A program made the position numbers and the translations under genes. Of a stretch of DNA of 6,028 nt, positions 1 to 4,722 are shown one piece after another; positions within the stretch are counted from its first letter, which is position 1; each line of letters starts with the position of its first letter. A model generated the notes under the pieces. It did not search any database. It saw only the letters and a program-made list of their open reading frames with translations, and was not told the origin of the DNA. This DNA comes from Lachnospiraceae bacterium UBA3774 (lineage in GTDB: Bacteria > Bacillota > Clostridia > Lachnospirales > Lachnospiraceae), in NCBI GenBank assembly GCA_002369255.1, contig DFFO01000088.1:1-6028 (forward strand), in the 5' to 3' direction.

Positions 1-148
1 TGAGGGCCTGCGCGTCCGCGATCATAATATAGATCTCATCGAATTTTCCGCTGTTCTGAAGCTCTACTCTGCGTCTTAAACTGCCGACATAATGTCCTAC
101 GTGAAGTTTTCCGGTAGGCCTGTCGCCCGTAAGTATTATTTTTTTCAT
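1..148 (-). CDS. trpS: Tryptophanyl-tRNA synthetase, N-terminal fragment (gene continues past left edge)
   Basis: Class I aminoacyl-tRNA synthetase that charges tRNA-Trp with tryptophan using ATP in the cytoplasm. Only the first 49 codons are in the window; the reading frame runs off position 1. The protein begins MKKIILTGDRPTG, followed by LHVGHYVGSL at residues 15-24. This holds the class I HIGH-type signature (HVGH, 16-19) in the form typical of TrpRS. The segment after it, ending IMIADAQAL, matches the TrpRS Rossmann-fold core. The ATG at 146-148 is preceded by a GGAG motif 8 nt upstream, which overlaps the end of rho. Only 12 bp separate it from the rho stop codon and no terminator lies between them, so co-transcription with rho is inferred. 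A T-box leader, common for trpS in Firmicutes, cannot fit in this gap. Confidence 0.93.
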   Translation of the reverse strand, partial: MKKIILTGDRPTGKLHVGHYVGSLRRRVELQNSGKFDEIYIMIADAQAL

Positions 149-160
149 TATCGTCTCCGA

Positions 161-1720
161 TCACCAAATAGTTTTTGCCGCTCTGTCAAGGAATTCCGCA
201 TTGCTTTTTGTGCGGAGGAAAAGATCCAGTATCCGCTCCGTCGCCTCCTCGGGCTTCAGTGTTGAAACCGCTTTTCTCATGGAATACATTATATCGTACT
301 CTTCCTTTGAAAGAAGCAGATCGTCTCTTCGCGTGCCGGACTTCATAAGGTCTATGGCGGGGAATATCCTTCTTTCCGAGAGCTTTCTGTCAAGGACAAG
401 CTCCATATTTCCGGTTCCTTTGAATTCCTCAAATACCACGTCGTCCATTCGGCTTCCGGTATCTACCAGGGCTGTGGCGAGTATTGTAAGGCTGCCGCCC
501 TCTCTCATATTTCTTGCCGCTCCGAAGAATTTTTTGGGGCTGTAAAGCGCGTTCGGATCAAGACCGCCGGAAAGTGTTCTGCCGCTCGGCGGAACTACCA
601 GATTGTAGGCGCGGCTGAGTCTCGTAATGCTGTCAAGCAGTATGGTTACGTCTTTTCCCTGCTCCACAAGCCTTTTTGCGCGGTTTATGACCATTTCCGA
701 GACTCTTTTATGATGCTCGGGCAGCTCGTCGAAGGTGGAATATATCACCTCGACGTTTTTGCCTTCGATGGATTCCTTGATATCGGTAACTTCTTCCGGC
801 CGCTCATCGATCAGCAGTATCAGGAGGATCATTTCAGGATGGTTCTTTGTAATAGAATTTGCAATGTTTTTCAGAAGAGTGGTCTTTCCTGCCTTGGGCG
901 GGGATACGATCATGCCTCTCTGGCCTTTTCCTATTGGCGAAATAAGATCTACTACCCTCATTGCGAGATTTCCGCGGGAAAGCTCAAGATGAATTCTCTC
1001 ATTCGGAAAAACCGGAGTAAGATTTTCAAATTTTGGTCTTTTCAGGGATTCGGCGGGGGTGAGATTGTTGATGCTGTCAACGCTGAGGAGCGCCGCATAT
1101 TTTTCGGTTCCCGTCCTTATACGGATAGCTCCGGCGATGATATCTCCCGTCCGAAGTCCGAATCTTTTGATCTGCGAAGGAGAAACATATATATCATCTT
1201 CGCCTGAAAGATAATTGTCTCCGCGGATAAATCCGTAGCCCTCCTGCAACACCTCAAGTATGCCAAAAGCTCTCTCTCCGCTGTCAAGCTCCATAATGTC
1301 GTCAACGCCGGGGACTTTCGAAGATCTTGCTTCATCATCTGTAAACTCCGCCGTGATCTTCTCCGGACTTTTTTCGTTTGTGGCAGCCTTTGAAGATATC
1401 CTTGCGTTTTTTGCGGTCTTACCCTTTTCGTTAGTTTCTTCCGCTTCAGTTCTTTTTTTCGGAGGTCTGCCCCGTTTTTTTGCCGGGCTTTCCGCCTCAG
1501 TCTGTTTTTTTGCGCCCTTTTCCGAAGACGCCGGACGACCCGGCTTGCGGCCGGCAGGTTTTTTTTCGACGTTTGCCTTTACCGCCACTCCGTCAGGATT
1601 GAGCGTTTTCATTATGAGGTCGAATATTTCATTTTTTTTCAGTTTCTCATATCCGGTGAGGCTGAGAGTCTTTGCCATCTCACGAAGCTGAGAAACTGTC
1701 ATTTTTTCAAGATCCTGCAT
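161..1720 (-). CDS. rho: Transcription termination factor Rho, with a long disordered N-terminal insertion
   Basis: Hexameric RNA-dependent ATPase/translocase that ends transcription of untranslated RNA. It is 519 aa from the ATG at 1718-1720, against about 420 aa for E. coli Rho. Domains: a Rho_N helical domain (about residues 2-40, DLEKMTVSQLREMAKTL); a low-complexity Lys/Arg/Glu/Ser/Pro-rich insertion (about 41-140); a cold-shock-type RNA-binding domain (about 151-216, with GYGFIR); then the RecA-like motor. In the motor, the P-loop SPPKAGKT is at 273-280, Walker B LLIDERPEE at 302-310, DSITRLSRAYN at about 363-373 and the R-loop/arginine-finger segment GTGNMELVLDRKLSERR at about 435-451. 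All motor motifs look intact. The insertion carries two AT-hook-like cores (GRKPGRP and KKRGRPPKKR). An in-frame ATG six codons upstream (1736-1738) is rejected because an AAAGGAG sits 5 nt before the chosen ATG. The gene leads a probable rho-trpS operon. Confidence 0.97.
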   Translation of the reverse strand: MQDLEKMTVSQLREMAKTLSLTGYEKLKKNEIFDLIMKTLNPDGVAVKANVEKKPAGRKPGRPASSEKGAKKQTEAESPAKKRGRPPKKRTEAEETNEKGKTAKNARISSKAATNEKSPEKITAEFTDDEARSSKVPGVDDIMELDSGERAFGILEVLQEGYGFIRGDNYLSGEDDIYVSPSQIKRFGLRTGDIIAGAIRIRTGTEKYAALLSVDSINNLTPAESLKRPKFENLTPVFPNERIHLELSRGNLAMRVVDLISPIGKGQRGMIVSPPKAGKTTLLKNIANSITKNHPEMILLILLIDERPEEVTDIKESIEGKNVEVIYSTFDELPEHHKRVSEMVINRAKRLVEQGKDVTILLDSITRLSRAYNLVVPPSGRTLSGGLDPNALYSPKKFFGAARNMREGGSLTILATALVDTGSRMDDVVFEEFKGTGNMELVLDRKLSERRIFPAIDLMKSGTRRDDLLLSKEEYDIMYSMRKAVSTLKPEEATERILDLFLRTKSNAEFLDRAAKTIW

Positions 1721-1725
1721 GTTTT

Positions 1726-1732
1726 CTCCTTT
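1726..1732 (-). promoter_or_regulatory. Ribosome binding site of rho (decides the start)
   Basis: AAAGGAG on the minus strand, 5 nt upstream of the ATG at 1718-1720. The alternative upstream ATG at 1736-1738 has no such motif at a usable distance, and choosing it would place this site inside the coding sequence. Confidence 0.85.
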
Positions 1733-1818
1733 ATGCATCCGGTCACTTGTTATGATTATACTTTCTTTAACATAGGATAATTTATGCGAAAGCGCATATT
1801 TGATATTTTTCGCCTTTT

Positions 1819-1846
1819 ATTATAAGTTTTTTTTTAAAAAAAGCAA
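1819..1846 (-). promoter_or_regulatory. Predicted sigma-A promoter of rho (-35 TTGCTT, -10 TATAAT)
   Basis: On the minus strand, TTGCTT (1846-1841) and a perfect TATAAT (1824-1819) are separated by 16 bp of T/A tracts. Transcription would begin near 1812, giving a leader of about 90 nt before the rho ATG. That leader contains a small hairpin (TATGCG/CGCATA arms at 1783-1798). A second TATAAT on the same strand at 1760-1755 lacks a recognisable -35 and is a weaker alternative. Prediction from sequence only. Confidence 0.6.
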
Positions 1847-1903
1847 GTATTAAAGGGCATTTTAATATCTTTTTTTGCGGGTGCAAAATAAAAACCAATC
1901 TAC

Positions 1904-1932
1904 TTGATTTATTAACGGCAAATTGTTATTAT
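1904..1932 (+). promoter_or_regulatory. Predicted sigma-A promoter of the DUF4364 gene (-35 TTGATT, -10 TATTAT)
   Basis: TTGATT (1904-1909), a 17-bp spacer and TATTAT (1927-1932, five of six consensus bases) place the start of transcription near 1939. This is only about 23 nt before the ATG at 1962. The promoter lies back to back with that of rho. Confidence 0.65.
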
Positions 1933-1934
1933 TT

Positions 1935-1953
1935 CCGTAATTGCAATTTACGG
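1935..1953. promoter_or_regulatory. 19-bp palindrome at the transcription start of the DUF4364 gene; possible operator
   Basis: The sequence CCGTAATTGCAATTTACGG has perfect 6-bp arms (CCGTAA at 1935-1940, TTACGG at 1948-1953) around a TTGCAAT centre whose TTGCAA is itself palindromic. It begins 2 bp after the predicted -10 box, spans the predicted +1 and ends inside the Shine-Dalgarno. This position suits a repressor operator. If transcription starts further upstream it could instead form an RNA hairpin over the ribosome binding site. The function is inferred. Confidence 0.45.
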
Positions 1954-1957
1954 AGGA
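1952..1957 (+). promoter_or_regulatory. Ribosome binding site of the DUF4364 gene (decides the start)
   Basis: GGAGGA, with GGAGG ending 5 nt before the ATG at 1962. It favours this start over the in-frame TTG at 1941, which lies upstream of the site and close to the predicted transcription start. Confidence 0.8.
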
Positions 1958-1961
1958 AGTC

Positions 1962-2477
1962 ATGGAACCTCTCACATTATATAAATTGATGATCCTGTAT
2001 CTTTTAAAGGCTGTAAAATACCCGCTGACAAGGTCTCAGCTTTCGGATTTTATGCTTGAAAAAGAATATTGCTCATATTTTTCCTTCCAGCAGGCTATTT
2101 TGGAGCTTTTGGACGCTCATCTCATGCGCGAGGAGTCTATGCGTAATTATTCGCGCTATATTCTTACCCGCGAAGGTGAGGATACGCTGGACTTTTTCGG
2201 CAAAAACCTGCCCGAGCAGATACGCACGGATATGAACGCTTTTCTTGAGGAAAATATGATACGTCTGCGCGACGAGGTCGGCACGTCTTCCGGCTATCAG
2301 GAAAATTCTTCCGGGGAATATACTGTCAGTCTTGAGATCCGCGAAGGGAAAGAGGTGCTAATGAAGGTCGATCTCTCCGTCCCTACGGAGGAACAGGCGC
2401 AGATCATCTCCGAAAACTGGAGAAAATCCGATCAGAAAATTTATGAATTCGTAATGAAGGAATTGTTGCGGGATTGA
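1962..2477 (+). CDS. DUF4364 family protein, predicted winged-helix regulator-like protein
   Basis: 171-aa soluble protein recognised as a DUF4364 member, a family of unknown function common in Clostridia. Residues about 5-75 read as a winged helix-turn-helix: TLYKLMILYLLKAVKYPLT, then RSQLSDFMLEKEY, then FSFQQAILELLDAHLM, then a beta-wing with YILTREGEDTLDFF at about 67-79. Such a fold often binds DNA. The C-terminal half (about 118-140, YTVSLEIREGKEVLMKVDLSV) looks like beta strands followed by a helix ending ELLRD, with no recognisable catalytic motif. No signal peptide or membrane segment is seen. The gene is monocistronic: it has its own promoter, a palindrome at its start site and a terminator 22 bp after the stop. 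Autoregulation through the palindrome is plausible but unproven. The family call is from memory of its sequence pattern. Confidence 0.85.
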   Translation: MEPLTLYKLMILYLLKAVKYPLTRSQLSDFMLEKEYCSYFSFQQAILELLDAHLMREESMRNYSRYILTREGEDTLDFFGKNLPEQIRTDMNAFLEENMIRLRDEVGTSSGYQENSSGEYTVSLEIREGKEVLMKVDLSVPTEEQAQIISENWRKSDQKIYEFVMKELLRD

Positions 2478-2498
2478 TCTTTGAAAAATAAAAATATA

Positions 2499-2526
2499 CG
2501 GGCAGCTTGTCGCTGCCCGCTTTTTT
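2499..2526. terminator. Bidirectional rho-independent terminator between the DUF4364 gene and rpsR
   Basis: Perfect 8-bp GC-rich stem (CGGGCAGC at 2499-2506, GCTGCCCG at 2512-2519) with loop TTGTC, followed on the plus strand by CTTTTTT. Read on the minus strand the hairpin is followed by TATATTTTTATTTTT, so it can also end the rpsF-ssb-rpsR transcript, whose last stop codon is at 2534-2536. Confidence 0.92.
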
Positions 2527-2533
2527 ATGTCTG

Positions 2534-2797
2534 TCAGTCTACCTGGTAAGGCATAAGCGCGATATGTCTTGCACGCTTAATGGCTACCGTGATATTTCTC
2601 TGATGCTCGGAGCACGTTCCCGTAGCTCTGCGAGGAAGGATCTTTCCTCTTTCGGAAACAAACTTACGAAGAGTAGCTACATCCTTGTAGCTGATGGGTT
2701 CTTTGTTTGCTCCACAAAAAGCACAGACTTTTTTTCTTCTGTGGCGGTCGGAATTGCGTTTCTTGAAACCGCCCTCTCTATCTTTTCCAAATGCCAT
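2534..2797 (-). CDS. rpsR: Small ribosomal subunit protein bS18, zinc-binding (C+) form
   Basis: 87-aa protein of the 30S platform; it pairs with bS6 during assembly of the 16S rRNA central domain. The conserved core is present: KDVATLRKFVSERGKILPRR (about 38-57), then the TGTCSEHQR segment and AIKRARHIALMPY at the C-terminus. Cys25, Cys28 (CAFC), Cys62 and His65 (CSEH) form a full set of putative zinc ligands, as in the C+ version of S18; B. subtilis S18 lacks these cysteines. The N-terminus is basic and somewhat extended. The start at 2797 is set by AGGAGG 6 nt upstream; the frame stays open to 2848, but that extension would run into ssb and has no ribosome binding site. Last gene of the rpsF-ssb-rpsR operon, 25 bp after ssb. 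rplI, which follows in some genomes, is absent here. Confidence 0.96.
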   Translation of the reverse strand: MAFGKDREGGFKKRNSDRHRRKKVCAFCGANKEPISYKDVATLRKFVSERGKILPRRATGTCSEHQRNITVAIKRARHIALMPYQVD

Positions 2798-2803
2798 TTC
2801 TAA

Positions 2804-2809
2804 CCTCCT
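2804..2809 (-). promoter_or_regulatory. Ribosome binding site of rpsR (decides the start)
   Basis: AGGAGG on the minus strand in the ssb-rpsR gap, 6 nt before the ATG at 2795-2797. It rules out the longer open frame that would start at 2848 inside ssb. Confidence 0.88.
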
Positions 2810-2822
2810 GTAATAACTGTCC

Positions 2823-3293
2823 TTACGTGAAAGGAAGCTGGTCGTCATCTACCGAATCCGGAACGTTGATAAAGTCCGATGCCGAAGGTGCTGACATGGC
2901 GGCCTGTGGATCAAAGCCCTGCGGCTGCGCGGCATCTTCCTGGCGAGGCGCCGATCCGGCGCTGCCCGAAGAATTCTTGCTTTCGGCAAATTCTATTTCT
3001 TCAGCGATGATCTGAACCGAAAAAACCTTCTGTCCTTCACGGTTCGTGTAATTGTCGTTCTGGATCCTGCCTGAGAGCAGTATTTTCGTTCCCTGCTTTA
3101 AATAGCGCTCAACGAATTCTCCAAGTTTACCGAAAGCAGTGCAATTGAAAAAATCCGCTTCGGTATTTTCTCCTGAACGACGTCTTCTGTCAACGGCGAG
3201 AGAAAATCTCGCAATAGCCATCTGATTGTCGGATCCGCCGTAGCGAACCTCGGGATCTCTGGTGAGTCTTCCCATAAGAAATACTTTGTTCAT
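2823..3293 (-). CDS. ssb: Single-stranded DNA-binding protein SSB
   Basis: 156-aa SSB that coats single-stranded DNA in replication, recombination and repair and recruits partner proteins through its C-terminal tip. The OB fold covers about residues 1-105. It opens MNKVFLMGRLTRDPEVRY and contains FSLAVDRR, ADFFNCTAFGKLGEFVERYLKQG and ILLSGRIQ, all characteristic of the family. Residues about 106-145 form a Ser/Ala/Gln/Pro-rich flexible linker. The acidic tip reads DDDQLPFT: the usual DDD-x-PF pattern is present, but a Gln is inserted and a Thr follows the normally terminal Phe. The start at 3293 has a GAGG 6 nt upstream. It lies 14 bp after rpsF and 25 bp before rpsR, the classic position of the essential ssb in Firmicutes. 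Confidence 0.97.
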   Translation of the reverse strand: MNKVFLMGRLTRDPEVRYGGSDNQMAIARFSLAVDRRRRSGENTEADFFNCTAFGKLGEFVERYLKQGTKILLSGRIQNDNYTNREGQKVFSVQIIAEEIEFAESKNSSGSAGSAPRQEDAAQPQGFDPQAAMSAPSASDFINVPDSVDDDQLPFT

Positions 3294-3307
3294 AAATTAC
3301 CTCTTTC

Positions 3308-3598
3308 TTATGCTTCGTCCATCTTGACACACAGATAACGAATGACAGGTTCCATGATGCTTACTTCTTTCTCAAGCTTGGCAGGAACATCCGACTCAGC
3401 TTCAAAATGAATAAAGCTGTAATATGCTTCATCCATCTTGTTGATTTCGTAAGCGAGCTTTTTCTTGCCCTGGTCTTCAACATCGTTTACGGTTCCTCCG
3501 AAACGGGTGATGAAGTCCTGAACTTTCGTAAGGGCAGCTGCTCTCTCCTCATCTTCGAGTTTGGAGCTGATTACGACTGCAAGTTCGTATTTGTTCAT
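3308..3598 (-). CDS. rpsF: Small ribosomal subunit protein bS6
   Basis: 96-aa protein of the 30S platform that forms a heterodimer with bS18 and binds the central domain of 16S rRNA. The sequence follows the S6 beta-alpha-beta pattern: MNKYELAVVISSKLEDEE, a long helix ending ITRFGG, then DQGKKKLAYEINKMDEAYYSFIHFEA (about 42-67) and VIRYLCVKMDEA at the end. Length is normal for the family, without the acidic tail found in enterobacteria. The start at 3598 has a strong AAGGAGGT 5-6 nt upstream. It is the first gene of rpsF-ssb-rpsR, driven by an extended -10 promoter. The roughly 65-nt leader can fold over the Shine-Dalgarno, consistent with the known S6:S18 feedback on this operon in bacteria. 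Confidence 0.97.
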   Translation of the reverse strand: MNKYELAVVISSKLEDEERAAALTKVQDFITRFGGTVNDVEDQGKKKLAYEINKMDEAYYSFIHFEAESDVPAKLEKEVSIMEPVIRYLCVKMDEA

Positions 3599-3608
3599 CT
3601 TTTTACCT

Positions 3609-3648
3609 CCTTATGGTCTCTGGCCCGGGTTCGTATTCCCGAGCAAGG
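3609..3648 (-). promoter_or_regulatory. Structured rpsF leader, candidate S6:S18 autoregulatory element
   Basis: In the minus-strand leader, CCUU (3648-3645) can pair with AAGG (3612-3609), the first half of the rpsF Shine-Dalgarno. Inside this, CUC (3643-3641) can pair with GAG (3620-3618) and GGG (3640-3638) with CCC (3629-3627). This leaves an 8-nt loop AAUACGAA and a 3'-side bulge GGGCCA. A competing fold pairs CUCGGG with CCCGGG. Many bacteria carry an rpsF leader hairpin with a CCG-containing bulge that is bound by the S6:S18 complex. Location and general shape fit, but I could not match the consensus in detail. Confidence 0.45.
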
Positions 3649-3668
3649 ATAATATGTCACGGATTAGA

Positions 3669-3697
3669 ATAGTATCATATCGAAAAACCCTTTGCAA
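3669..3697 (-). promoter_or_regulatory. Predicted sigma-A promoter of rpsF-ssb-rpsR (-35 TTGCAA, extended -10 TGATACTAT)
   Basis: On the minus strand, TTGCAA (3697-3692) and TACTAT (3674-3669) are separated by exactly 17 bp, and a TG one base before the -10 makes an extended -10. Transcription would begin near 3662-3664, about 65 nt before the rpsF start codon. Confidence 0.75.
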
Positions 3698-3745
3698 GGA
3701 TTTTTGTTTAAAAAATCAGCATATTTCATCTGTCTGACGGAATTG

Positions 3746-3774
3746 TTGCGTTTTTTTTCTTTTGGTATTATAAT
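3746..3774 (+). promoter_or_regulatory. Predicted sigma-A promoter of the phosphoribosyltransferase gene (-35 TTGCGT, -10 TATAAT)
   Basis: TTGCGT (3746-3751), a 17-bp spacer and a perfect TATAAT (3769-3774) point to a start near 3781 and a leader of about 38 nt. That is too short for a purine or other riboswitch. The promoter is back to back with the rpsF promoter, about 50 bp between the two -35 boxes. Confidence 0.72.
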
Positions 3775-3804
3775 CTTGTGCGTTGTGTTTTAAGGAGCAA
3801 CCAA

Positions 3805-3811
3805 AAAGGAG
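3805..3811 (+). promoter_or_regulatory. Ribosome binding site of the phosphoribosyltransferase gene (decides the start)
   Basis: AAAGGAG, 7 nt before the ATG at 3819. The open frame extends back to a TTG at 3783, but that lies at the predicted transcription start and would put this site inside the coding region. Confidence 0.8.
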
Positions 3812-3818
3812 AAACATC

Positions 3819-4385
3819 ATGTCAAGAATGACTTATCACATGAATGTCGCGGGAGTGGAGCGTGATCTGCCACTTTGCAAACTCAATGATGATCTTATGA
3901 TCGGTGCTTTTGTTATTTTCGGAGACACAGAGCTTACCTGTGCCTGCGCGGCCGAATTGCTTAAAAAGGCGCCTGAATTTGACTATATGATCGCGCCCGA
4001 AGCAAAGGCCATACCTCTTATTCACGAAATGGCAAGACAAAGCGGTCGTCCAAAATATCTTCTGGTAAGGAAAGTACCGAAATTTTATATGGATGGGGTC
4101 TTTTCTGTTGACGACAGATCCATCACTACCGCAGGAATCCAAAAGCTTTATCTTGACGGAGCAGACGCGCGCCTGATGAAAGGCAAAAAGATTCTGATCA
4201 TCGATGACGTGGTCTCCACAGGCGGTTCGCTTGCAGCTGTCGAAGAGCTCGTAAAGCTGGCCGGCGGTGAGATTGTGGGCAAGATGACTATACTCGCGGA
4301 AGGAGATGCTGCGAAAAGAGACGACGTTATTTTCCTTGAAAAACTGCCCTTGTTCAACTCAAAAGGCGAGCCTATATCAGATTGA
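3819..4385 (+). CDS. APRT-like type I phosphoribosyltransferase
   Basis: 188-aa cytoplasmic enzyme of the type I phosphoribosyltransferase fold. The 5-phosphoribosyl-diphosphate (PRPP) binding signature LIIDDVVSTGG is at 126-136, with the two acidic residues Asp129 and Asp130 followed by the phosphate loop STGG. The preceding VRKVPKFY (83-90) and the segment YMIAPEAKAIPLIHEMA (56-72) follow the arrangement of adenine and xanthine phosphoribosyltransferases, and genes like this in Clostridia are usually annotated as adenine phosphoribosyltransferase. The likely reaction is purine base plus PRPP giving nucleotide plus diphosphate. The exact base cannot be read from the sequence, and a binding or regulatory role as in PurR-type homologues is possible. 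The N-terminal part (about 1-50, with PLCKLNDDLMIGAFVIFGD) is characteristic of this subgroup. Monocistronic, with its own promoter and a strong terminator. Confidence 0.88.
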   Translation: MSRMTYHMNVAGVERDLPLCKLNDDLMIGAFVIFGDTELTCACAAELLKKAPEFDYMIAPEAKAIPLIHEMARQSGRPKYLLVRKVPKFYMDGVFSVDDRSITTAGIQKLYLDGADARLMKGKKILIIDDVVSTGGSLAAVEELVKLAGGEIVGKMTILAEGDAAKRDDVIFLEKLPLFNSKGEPISD

Positions 4386-4413
4386 CAGCCAAACAATAAT
4401 GCATTGATCTCAG

Positions 4414-4449
4414 AAAAAACTCCGGTTTCGTATGGAATCGGAGTTTTTT
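4414..4449 (+). terminator. Rho-independent terminator of the phosphoribosyltransferase gene
   Basis: A 16-bp hairpin with loop GTAT: the arms 4414-4429 (A-run, then CTCCGGTTTC) and 4434-4449 (GGAATCGGAG, then a T-run) pair throughout, with two G-T wobbles. The A6/T6 base makes it potentially active in both directions. It begins 28 bp after the stop codon. Confidence 0.9.
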
Positions 4450-4455
4450 GCGTCC

Positions 4456-4618
4456 GGGTGCACTACAGGCAAAAGTGCGCTCCTCTGCACCCGAAATTGC
4501 CGGCGCGGGGCGTTTCGCGGATGCACTACAAGCAAAAGTGCGCTCCTCTGCACCCGAAATTGCCGGCACAGGGCGCTTCGCGGGTGCACTACAGACAAAA
4601 GTGCGCTCCTCTGCACCC
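4456..4618. repeat. Tandem array of 63-bp units: three 37-bp inverted-repeat-ended cores and two 26-bp spacers
   Basis: The cores lie at 4456-4492, 4519-4555 and 4582-4618, the spacers at 4493-4518 and 4556-4581. Cores 1 and 3 begin GGGTGCA and end TGCACCC, a perfect 7-bp inverted repeat (8 bp counting flanking C/G); core 2 has one change (GGATGCA). Core 2 differs from core 1 at 2 positions and core 3 at 1. The spacers differ from each other at 3 of 26 positions and hold GCCGGC and a CGAAA/TTTCG pair. All differences are transitions. The array starts and ends with a core. It lies between two terminators of convergent genes and is more GC-rich than its flanks. Reading frames stay open across it because 63 is a multiple of three; no start context or ribosome binding site supports a gene. 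No transposase is nearby. It resembles palindromic intergenic repeats (REP/BIME-like) but I do not recognise the family. Confidence 0.9.
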
Positions 4619-4635
4619 GGCCACCTTGAGGAAAC

Positions 4636-4662
4636 AAAAAAATACCGGCGTAGCCGGTATTT
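4636..4662 (-). terminator. Rho-independent terminator of dnaK
   Basis: On the minus strand, a perfect 10-bp stem (AAATACCGGC and GCCGGTATTT, at 4640-4649 and 4653-4662) with a 3-nt loop runs into a T-run (7 A on the plus strand, 4636-4642). It lies about 60 bp past the dnaK stop codon. The intervening 4663-4722 shows nothing recognisable. No dnaJ follows. Confidence 0.9.
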
Positions 4663-4722
4663 GAGATGGCAGATATCGGTGATTGGCAAATGCTTAAAGC
4701 TCAGCCATCAGGTGGTTACGAT

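Noticed and set aside
1260..1691. Plus-strand 143-codon open frame rich in Phe/Ser, resembling membrane segments
   Set aside because: It is the antisense of the Lys/Glu/Arg-rich Rho insertion (AAA/GAA codons read as TTT/TTC). It has no ribosome binding site, and Rho explains the region fully.
3783..3818. Longer phosphoribosyltransferase starting at TTG 3783
   Set aside because: The TTG is at the predicted transcription start and the strong AAAGGAG would lie inside the gene. The ATG at 3819 is better supported.
3700..3818. Purine riboswitch in front of the phosphoribosyltransferase gene
   Set aside because: The predicted leader is about 38 nt, and no three-helix purine aptamer or hairpin-plus-T-run is visible between promoter and start codon.
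4456..4618. CRISPR array (repeat-spacer-repeat-spacer-repeat layout with 37-bp repeats and 26-bp spacers)
   Set aside because: The two spacers are nearly identical (3 differences in 26), so they are not captured foreign sequences. The repeats are not exact and no cas gene is in the window. It is a 63-bp tandem repeat.
4404..4664. Open reading frames of 65-105 codons crossing the repeat array on both strands
   Set aside because: A stop-free unit of 63 bp (21 codons) keeps several frames open at once on both strands. None has a ribosome binding site, and the predicted peptides are just repeats of the DNA unit.
4386..4722. Insertion sequence or classic MITE in the convergent gap
   Set aside because: There are no clear terminal inverted repeats around the whole array, no visible target-site duplication and no transposase remnant. 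The flanking hairpins are ordinary terminators.
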